Assembly: GCA_016789705.1 (NCBI GenBank)
Contig: JAEUQR010000015.1
Coordinates: 1 to 33,844, forward strand
From: Acidobacteriota bacterium
GTDB taxonomy: Bacteria; Acidobacteriota; Vicinamibacteria; Vicinamibacterales; UBA2999
Length of the DNA stretch: 33,844 bases
Direction: 5' to 3'
The position numbers were made by a program, and so were the translations under genes. A model generated the notes under the pieces. The model was not told the origin of the DNA, ran no database searches, and worked only from the letters and a program-made list of their open reading frames with translations. Shown here piece after piece: positions 26,135-33,844 of this stretch (the first letter of the stretch is position 1; the number at the start of each line of letters is the position of its first letter).

Positions 26135-27011
26135 AGCCGGCCTGCCGCAGCATGGCCACGACGCTGTCGGCGCCGACCAGGTGCGCGCCGCCCACCACCA
26201 CCAGGCACGGCGCCGGCTCCGAGGCGCAAGCCGCGACCTGCGGCACCCAGGCCCGATTGCGGTCCACCAGGATGCGCTGGTAGACGTCGGGCGATTCGCG
26301 GAACTCGTCGAGCAGCAGGCGCTCGAGCGCCCGCACGTCGCCGGTGCGCCAGGCGCGGATGATATCGGCGACGGCGGCGACCTGGGTGTCGATGTCGCCC
26401 AGCACGGCCTTCAGCATGTCGATCTGCACGGGCATCGGCAGGCTGTCGAGCGCTGCAAGCTGTGACGCGACGGTCTCGAGGCCGCGCACGGGCCGTGCGG
26501 CCGCCTTCGCTCGATCGTAGAAGTGGCGATCGAGGCCATATGACGGATCGTAGCCGGCGCGCTGAAGCGCCGGCACCGCCAGCGTCATCGCGGCCAGCCA
26601 CGGTTTCATGCGGTCCACGACCAGCATCGGCAGCCCCGCCGCCGATGCCTTGGCCTGGACGAGTGCGGCGGTGTCCTTGTCGAGGATCGTCGTGAGCGTG
26701 CGTCCGTCGGTGAGCATGGCCTTCGACGCCAGCGGCAGCACGGCGCCGGGGTCTGACGAAGCGCCCAGGTCGACCTCCTCCACGAGTGTGCGTGTTTCGC
26801 TGAAGGCACGTTCGAACACCGGCGGCAGGGGATACACGTCCCTGGTGAGCACGTGGACGGAACCGACCAGGTAGGCGACGGTCTTGACGTCTTTCGTGAC
26901 TTTCCAGACGAAGTGCGAGCCCGCCGGCGCGGACGACTGCGCGTGCGCCATCGGTACCAACGACGCGGCGACGAGGAGCGCACAGGCGCTGAGGCGGACG
27001 AGAGAGCGCAT
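26115..27011 (-). CDS. Secreted TraB/GumN-family protein
   Basis: 298 residues: a signal peptide (1-24, ending HAQS), then a TraB/GumN (ChaN-like) domain. Seen: the first conserved block VAYLVGSVHVLT with its histidine, an acidic LVEEVDLG, YGLDRHFYDRAKA, PVRGLETVASQLAALDSL, and the final CLVVVGGAHLVGADSVV. The family includes putative metal-dependent peptidases, but biochemical evidence is scarce. Start 27011 is chosen because it directly begins a good signal peptide; ATG 27026 is also possible. A TACGCT hexamer lies 5 nt upstream. Convergent with tag. Confidence 0.88.
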   Translation of the reverse strand: MRSLVRLSACALLVAASLVPMAHAQSSAPAGSHFVWKVTKDVKTVAYLVGSVHVLTRDVYPLPPVFERAFSETRTLVEEVDLGASSDPGAVLPLASKAMLTDGRTLTTILDKDTAALVQAKASAAGLPMLVVDRMKPWLAAMTLAVPALQRAGYDPSYGLDRHFYDRAKAAARPVRGLETVASQLAALDSLPMPVQIDMLKAVLGDIDTQVAAVADIIRAWRTGDVRALERLLLDEFRESPDVYQRILVDRNRAWVPQVAACASEPAPCLVVVGGAHLVGADSVVAMLRQAGFSVEQQ

Positions 27012-27068
27012 GTTCGAGCGTAGCATGCCGGTTCGCCTGCAGCCTGCCCGCGCCGGCACGCTGTTACC

Positions 27069-28157
27069 ATGAACCCAATGACCTTCGCCGAGACCCTCAC
27101 CGGCGCCCTCGTCATGGCCCCCATGACGAAGGGTTCGAACCTGCCGTACCGCCGGCTGTGCGTGGAGTTGGGGGCACGCGTCACGATGAGCGAGATGACC
27201 GTCGCGCGCCGCCTCAAGCAGAAGCGCAAGGGCGAGTTCGCGCTCATCCGCCGCGCGCCTGACGAGCCGTTCTTCGGCGTGCAGCTGGCCGGCACGAACC
27301 CCGAAGAAATGGCCTGGTCGGCCGGTCTCGTCGAATCACGCGGGGCCGACTGGGTGGACATCAACTTCGGATGTCCCATCGATCATTTCACGCGCAAGGG
27401 GCTCGGGGCGTCGATCGGCCGGCAGCCGAATCGCATTCGCCGCCTCGTCGAGGCGATGAAGCGCGGCGTGACCCGCGTGCCGGTCACGGCGAAGATCCGG
27501 CTCGGCTGGAACGACGACGACCGGAACTTCCTGGACCAGGCGAAAGCCGCCGCCGACGGCGGCGCCGACGCGATTACCGTCCATGGCCGTACGAGGAATG
27601 CGCGTTACCGGCTGGCCGCCGACTGGGACGCCATCGGACAGGTGGTGCGCGCCGTGACGGTGCCCGTCGTCGGCAACGGCGACGTGCTGTTTCCCCACGA
27701 GATCGGCGAAGCGCGCGCGCGATCAGGCTGCGTGGGAGTGATGTCGGCCCGCGGCGTGCTCATCAAGCCGTGGCTGTTTCGCGAGGCCACCGAAGGGTAC
27801 CTGGACCTGGACGGCGAGGCACGGGAGGCGATCTACCGCCGCTACGTCGCACTGGCACTCGAACACTGGGGTGACGATGAGCACGGGCGGGCACGCGTGC
27901 GGGAGTTCCTGCGCTGGCATGTCGGCTTCTGGTGCCGTTATGCCCGGCGTCGCGACGACGGCTCGTGGCCAACGATGCAGCAGCGCGAGGACACGCCGGT
28001 GCTGCGGTCACGGCTCGAGGCGCTGCTGGCCCGGGCCGACGACGCGGCGCTCGACTTCGTGACGGACGCGCTGCTGGCTGGAGAATCGCTCGACCCCGGG
28101 CGTGCGCCGGCCATGCACGAAGCGGCGCGGGACACCGACCTCGAGGCGGAAGGCTGA
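27069..28157 (+). CDS. tRNA-dihydrouridine synthase, Dus3-like
   Basis: FMN enzyme that reduces uridine in the tRNA D-loop. 362 residues, longer than DusA/B/C. Seen: the FMN barrel start ALVMAPMTKGSNLPYR, the catalytic cysteine in INFGCPIDHFTRKGLGAS (C102), VTAKIRLGW with the FMN-contacting lysine, ITVHGRTRNARY, VGNGDVLF and VMSARGVLIKPWLFRE. The region from KPWLF through ALEHWGDDEHGRARVREFL to HVGFWCRYARR looks closer to eukaryotic Dus3 than to standard bacterial Dus. ATG 27078 is an alternative start. The lipocalin gene begins 2 bp after the stop. Confidence 0.92.
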   Translation: MNPMTFAETLTGALVMAPMTKGSNLPYRRLCVELGARVTMSEMTVARRLKQKRKGEFALIRRAPDEPFFGVQLAGTNPEEMAWSAGLVESRGADWVDINFGCPIDHFTRKGLGASIGRQPNRIRRLVEAMKRGVTRVPVTAKIRLGWNDDDRNFLDQAKAAADGGADAITVHGRTRNARYRLAADWDAIGQVVRAVTVPVVGNGDVLFPHEIGEARARSGCVGVMSARGVLIKPWLFREATEGYLDLDGEAREAIYRRYVALALEHWGDDEHGRARVREFLRWHVGFWCRYARRRDDGSWPTMQQREDTPVLRSRLEALLARADDAALDFVTDALLAGESLDPGRAPAMHEAARDTDLEAEG

Positions 28158-28159
28158 CG

Positions 28160-28765
28160 ATGGGGTGCAGCAGGCGGAGGTCGTCGGCCTCGGGGACTGC
28201 GTGGTGTGGCGTGCTGGCGATGGCCATCGCGGTACTCGCAGCCGCACCCCCGGCAATCGGCGCCCAGACGACGCCGGTCGTGGTGGCACACCTCGATGTG
28301 TCGAACCTTGCGGGCGACTGGTATGAAGTGGCCTCCACCGGCACGTGGTGGCACCGGCGCTGCGTGGCGGATACGCGCTACGCGTTCGACCTGCCACAAC
28401 GCGGCAGCCTGCGGGCGACGAGCGTCTGCTCCACCCGTGAGGGCGTGGCGCGTTTTCGCGGCCGCCTGCGGGCCGGACGAAGTGGCGGCGGAAGACTGTC
28501 CATTCGCTTCACGCCGGCAATCTTCGCGTGGCTGCCGGCGACGTGGAGCGACTTCTGGGTGCTCGACGCCGGCGCTGACCTGGCGTGGCTGCTCGTGGGC
28601 GACAATCGACGGGAGCGGCTGCTGGTCCTCTCCCGCGCCGTGTCACTCGACGAGGCGGCGTTCGCACAGGCCCTTGCCGCGGCTCGCCGGCAGGGCTACG
28701 ACCCCGATCGACTGGCGCGCGTGCCCCACCCGGCGGGCGCGACCGGCCTGCTGCCCGGGCGCTGA
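28160..28765 (+). CDS. Lipocalin-family secreted protein (Blc-like)
   Basis: 201 residues. A basic N-terminus and hydrophobic core give a signal peptide to about residue 35. The lipocalin signature DVSNLAGDWYEVAS follows, then two cysteines in WWHRRCVADTRY and ATSVCSTREG that could form a disulfide, a beta-barrel with WSDFWVLDAGADLAWLLVGDN (the Blc-like block) and RERLLVLSR. Such proteins bind lipids or other hydrophobic ligands in the envelope. No lipobox is clear. It is coupled to the Dus gene and nearly touches the convergent Fpg/Nei gene. Confidence 0.88.
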   Translation: MGCSRRRSSASGTAWCGVLAMAIAVLAAAPPAIGAQTTPVVVAHLDVSNLAGDWYEVASTGTWWHRRCVADTRYAFDLPQRGSLRATSVCSTREGVARFRGRLRAGRSGGGRLSIRFTPAIFAWLPATWSDFWVLDAGADLAWLLVGDNRRERLLVLSRAVSLDEAAFAQALAAARRQGYDPDRLARVPHPAGATGLLPGR

Positions 28766-28767
28766 CG

Positions 28768-29685
28768 TCAGTCCGGGCCCCGTCCTCGGTACGAGGACAT
28801 CCGGCGCTCGAGTTCCTCGAGCGATCGCGGCCAGTCGCTCTTGAGCAACCTCGAAAGTCCGCGGTCCGCGAGCAGACGCCCATCCGTCTGGCACGTCGGA
28901 CAGTAGTTCGCCTCGTTCGCCGCGTAGCGCAGCCGTTGAATCGGGGCGCCACAGACGGGACACGGCCGGCCGTAGCGCCCGTGTGCGGCCATGCCGTCGC
29001 GGAATGCCGTGACCTTCGCCGGGAAGGCCTCGCCGGCTTCGGCGATGAGGGTGTCGCGCCATTCGCAGAGCACGGCGCGAACGGCGCCGTACAGCGCCGC
29101 CACCTCACCGGACGTGAGCGCGTCGGACATCCGCGCCGGCGACAGACGGGCGCGATGGAGGATTTCGTCGGAGTAGGCGTTGCCGATGCCGCTGAACAGC
29201 CTTGGATCCGTGAGTGTGCGCTTGAGCGTGTGACGCTCCCGCACCAGCGCCTGACGGAACTGCTCGACCGTGGCCGTGAGCACCTCCAGGCCTCCCGGGT
29301 CCATCGCCTCGAGAGCGGCAGCATCAGGCAGGACATGCGCGGCCGCGCGGCGCGTGGTGCCAGCCTCGGTGAGCAGCAGCGTGCCCTCGCCTGCGTCGAT
29401 CGCCAGCAGCCCGAGGCGCTGCGGAATCGGCGCGTTCGGCGGTCTCCACTGGAATCGGCCTGCAATCATGAGGTGGATGACCAGATACGGGCCGTCGAAT
29501 TCGAACACCACCCGTTTGCCCAGTCGGCGGATGCCGACGACGGTGCGGCCGACGAGCGTCTGGATGTCGGGCGTGGTCGTGCGGACGAGGAAGGGGCTGG
29601 CGAGGCGGATGCGGTCGACTGCGCGCCCTACGAGTCTCGGGCGAAGGGCGTGCAGATAGAGCTCGATGTCCGGCAGTTCCGGCAC
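28768..29685 (-). CDS. Formamidopyrimidine-DNA glycosylase / endonuclease VIII family
   Basis: DNA glycosylase/AP lyase excising oxidised bases. 305 residues. Seen: MPELPDIELY with the catalytic proline P2 and glutamate E3, GKRVVFEF (K57), the H2TH segment DPRLFSGIGNAYSDEILHRA, and the zinc finger CPVC...CPTC (C242, C245, C262, C265). A tail of about 35 residues follows the finger. Fpg and Nei subtypes cannot be separated with certainty. The start is GTG at 29685, with TAGGAT 6 nt upstream. Convergent with the lipocalin gene (2-bp gap). Confidence 0.93.
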   Translation of the reverse strand: MPELPDIELYLHALRPRLVGRAVDRIRLASPFLVRTTTPDIQTLVGRTVVGIRRLGKRVVFEFDGPYLVIHLMIAGRFQWRPPNAPIPQRLGLLAIDAGEGTLLLTEAGTTRRAAAHVLPDAAALEAMDPGGLEVLTATVEQFRQALVRERHTLKRTLTDPRLFSGIGNAYSDEILHRARLSPARMSDALTSGEVAALYGAVRAVLCEWRDTLIAEAGEAFPAKVTAFRDGMAAHGRYGRPCPVCGAPIQRLRYAANEANYCPTCQTDGRLLADRGLSRLLKSDWPRSLEELERRMSSYRGRGPD

Positions 29686-29691
29686 GGGCCG

Positions 29692-29697
29692 ATCCTA
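29692..29697 (-). promoter_or_regulatory. -10-like hexamer before the Fpg/Nei gene
   Basis: TAGGAT on the minus strand lies 6 nt before the GTG start, placing the transcript start at or next to the start codon. Confidence 0.45.
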
Positions 29698-29772
29698 CCA
29701 GCACGGCGGCGGGTGCCGCCGCGTCCGCCGTCGGGGCACCTTCGCGTCGAGTCGTCTATGCTTGAAGCGGCA

Positions 29773-30171
29773 ATGGAGCGAGCGAACTGGACGATTCTGG
29801 CCGCTGTGGCGATCGGGAGCGCGGCGGGCGGCGTCGCGCGGCACCTGCTCACCGAGGCGGTGGTCCGCCTGGCGGGCCAGGGCTTTCCCTGGGGCACCTT
29901 GTTTGTGAACGTGTCCGGCTCACTGGCGATTGGCGTTCTGACCGCGCTGGCCGCAGCCGCCATGCCTGCCTGGCCAGTCGTCTGGCGGCACGCTGCGGTC
30001 ACGGGCGTGCTTGGCGGATTCACCACCTTCTCCACGTTCAGCGTGCAGACCATCACGTTGCTGCAGCAGGGCCAGTGGCTGGCCGCGGCCTTCAACGTGG
30101 CCCTCTCGGTGGGCCTTGGTTTGGCCGCCTGCTGGGCCGGGTTTGCGATGATCGCGACGGCTGCGCGATAG
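29773..30171 (+). CDS. crcB: CrcB/Fluc fluoride channel
   Basis: Small four-helix inner-membrane protein that exports fluoride as an antiparallel dimer. 132 residues. Seen: ILAAVAIGSAAGGVARHLL, the conserved asparagine in GTLFVNVSGS (N46), and the signature VTGVLGGFTTFSTFSVQT (81-89 region) with the phenylalanines that line the pore. Start 29773 fits the family; an ATG at 29758 would add five residues but lies within a -10-like TATGCT. No fluoride riboswitch is recognisable upstream. Confidence 0.93.
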   Translation: MERANWTILAAVAIGSAAGGVARHLLTEAVVRLAGQGFPWGTLFVNVSGSLAIGVLTALAAAAMPAWPVVWRHAAVTGVLGGFTTFSTFSVQTITLLQQGQWLAAAFNVALSVGLGLAACWAGFAMIATAAR

Positions 30172-30200
30172 GCGCGCCAGGGTCGCAGGGCCATCAGGCC

Positions 30201-31046
30201 TCAGCGCGGCTGTGTGATCTCGGCGAGGCGGCGCTGGATCTGTGTGTTGGCTGGAAACTCTGACTTCAGCGTCTCCAGCACCTGACGCGCGGCGGTCAGG
30301 TCGCCAGAGGCCGCGAGTGCCCCGGACCTGAGTAATCCGGCCCGCACACGAAGCCGTGTGTCCTCGGTGGGCACCCGGATGGCGTCGAGCTTCGCGAGTG
30401 CCGCAGCGGGCTCCTTGCGGTCGTTGATGATCGAGTCCACGCGGGCGAGCTGCAGTTCCAGGTGCGCCGGAAATCGTTCGGCCACCACGTCGATGATCGC
30501 CGCGGCGTCCACAGGTCTTCCCGACTGTCTGTCCAGGTTCGCCTGCTGGTGCGCCGCCGCGATGAGAAGACGGCTGACGTCCTCCGGATCGCCCGTGTTC
30601 ACCGCAACGCCTCCTGCGTAACCATAGACGAGGCGTCCTCCGAGGTCTGCCGCCCGATAGAGCACGCCCACTGCCGCCAGGCCCGCGACCGCCGCGACGA
30701 CTTGTGCCGTCCGTGCGCCGCCGACCTTCCGTGCGGTCAGCGTGGCGGCGACCGCCTCGACGGCAAGAAGAATCAGGAAGACGTTCCTGGCTCGCTCACC
30801 CCATTCCTCGTGCTCGACGACTGCGGGACGGGCCCCCGGCACCCGCTCCACGGGGCCGTGGGCGTCAACACCGGAACGGACGGCGACTACGGAAGCCAGG
30901 GTGCCGAGCGTCACGAGGGCAAGCGCTGCCGGCGACAGCCAACTCATCCTCACGCCCAGCGACAGCAGGCGGAACAGGACGCCGACGATGATCAGTGCGA
31001 CGACGAAATGAACGACTTGCGGGTGAATCGCAGCGAGACTCGGCAT
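30201..31046 (-). CDS. DUF2231 membrane domain fused to TPR-like repeats
   Basis: 281 residues. Four predicted transmembrane helices span about residues 10-130, with DUF2231 marks HPQVVHFVVALIIVGV at the start, a second conserved-looking HEEWGERARN and GGRLVYGYAGG at the end. From about 155 to the C-terminus there are helical repeats resembling TPRs (AHQQANLDRQSGRPVDAAAIIDV, LLRSGALAASGDLTAARQVLETL). DUF2231 has no established function, though some relatives link to haem or electron transfer. A TAGACT hexamer (31070-31075) and GGAG lie upstream. Convergent with crcB. Confidence 0.84.
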   Translation of the reverse strand: MPSLAAIHPQVVHFVVALIIVGVLFRLLSLGVRMSWLSPAALALVTLGTLASVVAVRSGVDAHGPVERVPGARPAVVEHEEWGERARNVFLILLAVEAVAATLTARKVGGARTAQVVAAVAGLAAVGVLYRAADLGGRLVYGYAGGVAVNTGDPEDVSRLLIAAAHQQANLDRQSGRPVDAAAIIDVVAERFPAHLELQLARVDSIINDRKEPAAALAKLDAIRVPTEDTRLRVRAGLLRSGALAASGDLTAARQVLETLKSEFPANTQIQRRLAEITQPR

Positions 31047-31080
31047 GCGGCAGACGCTCCGGCGAATTCAGTCTAACCGC

Positions 31081-31116
31081 AAAAAGAAAAAGCCCGACGC
31101 ACTCATGCGTCGGGCT
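31081..31116 (-). terminator. Terminator of the rRNA operon
   Basis: On the minus strand an 11-bp perfect stem AGCCCGACGCA/TGCGTCGGGCT with a 4-nt loop is followed by TTTTCTTTTT. It sits 14 bp past the 5S gene. Confidence 0.95.
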
Positions 31117-31130
31117 TTCCCTTCAATATA

Positions 31131-31249
<119 letters not shown>

Positions 31250-31396
31250 AACTTGGTGTCTGGGGTCCCACGTTTGCTCAATATGCGAGCGCACGCAGGT
31301 CGTCCCAGATCATCTTATGACCGCGTCCGCAGACACGGTATGAATATCCTGCAATCGATCGTTCTTTGATCACACACCCGCAGCAGGCGAGTGAAT
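31250..31396 (-). other. 23S-5S intergenic spacer
   Basis: About 147 bp between the 23S 3' end and the 5S 5' end. No tRNA gene or long hairpin is visible in it. It would be removed during rRNA processing. Confidence 0.8.

Positions 31397-33844
<2,448 letters not shown>

Noticed and set aside
29686..29772. Fluoride riboswitch ahead of crcB
   Set aside because: No match to the conserved crcB-motif core could be seen in this short gap.

Overview
The window comes from a high-GC Gram-negative bacterium. Gene content and order (tilS-ftsH-folP-cdaA-ybbR-glmM-pdxJ, yebC-ruvC-ruvA-ruvB, a class II aldolase microcompartment locus) fit an Acidobacteriota member, perhaps Vicinamibacteria-like. That placement is inference from gene content, not a phylogeny. 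Nearly all genes from position 1 to 22200 lie on the minus strand and are tightly packed, with many 4-bp ATGA/GTGA overlaps. From 22244 on, the strands alternate in short units, and the window ends in the 3' part of a minus-strand rRNA operon (23S partial, then 5S, then a terminator).

Reading down the minus strand from 22200: a SAM methyltransferase; yebC-ruvC-ruvA-ruvB-fabH, each coupled to the next by overlap and closed by a clear terminator (17287-17315); a 480-bp gap with five consecutive hairpins ahead of a GNAT acetyltransferase that has its own terminator (16148-16187); a striking 8-bp-periodic GATC array just upstream of queA; queA and a conserved deoxyhypusine-synthase-like protein; a tRNA with anticodon CAT; then tilS, ftsH, folP, cdaA, ybbR, glmM and pdxJ, followed by a secreted alpha/beta hydrolase, an anchored TPR protein and a small YHS-type metal protein.

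The same run continues without a visible break into a bacterial microcompartment (BMC) locus (1702-4007): a class II aldolase with a C-terminal encapsulation-peptide-like tail, one hexameric shell protein, three different pentameric vertex proteins, and an 87-residue protein that joins an N-terminal encapsulation-peptide-like helix to a C-terminal cysteine/histidine cluster. A D-2-hydroxyacid dehydrogenase and endonuclease III (cut by the window edge) follow. No aldehyde dehydrogenase, phosphotransacylase or trimeric shell protein is visible here, so the compartment either depends on genes elsewhere or has an unusual chemistry. The small cysteine-rich protein is the best candidate for something undescribed.

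The right part (22244-31046) holds a membrane-tailed serine hydrolase plus cupin, PPK2 plus 3-methyladenine glycosylase I, a secreted TraB/GumN protein, a Dus3-like dihydrouridine synthase plus lipocalin, an Fpg/Nei glycosylase, CrcB and a DUF2231-TPR protein. Several of these units have a -10-like hexamer only 5-10 nt before the start codon, which suggests leaderless or very short-leader mRNAs.
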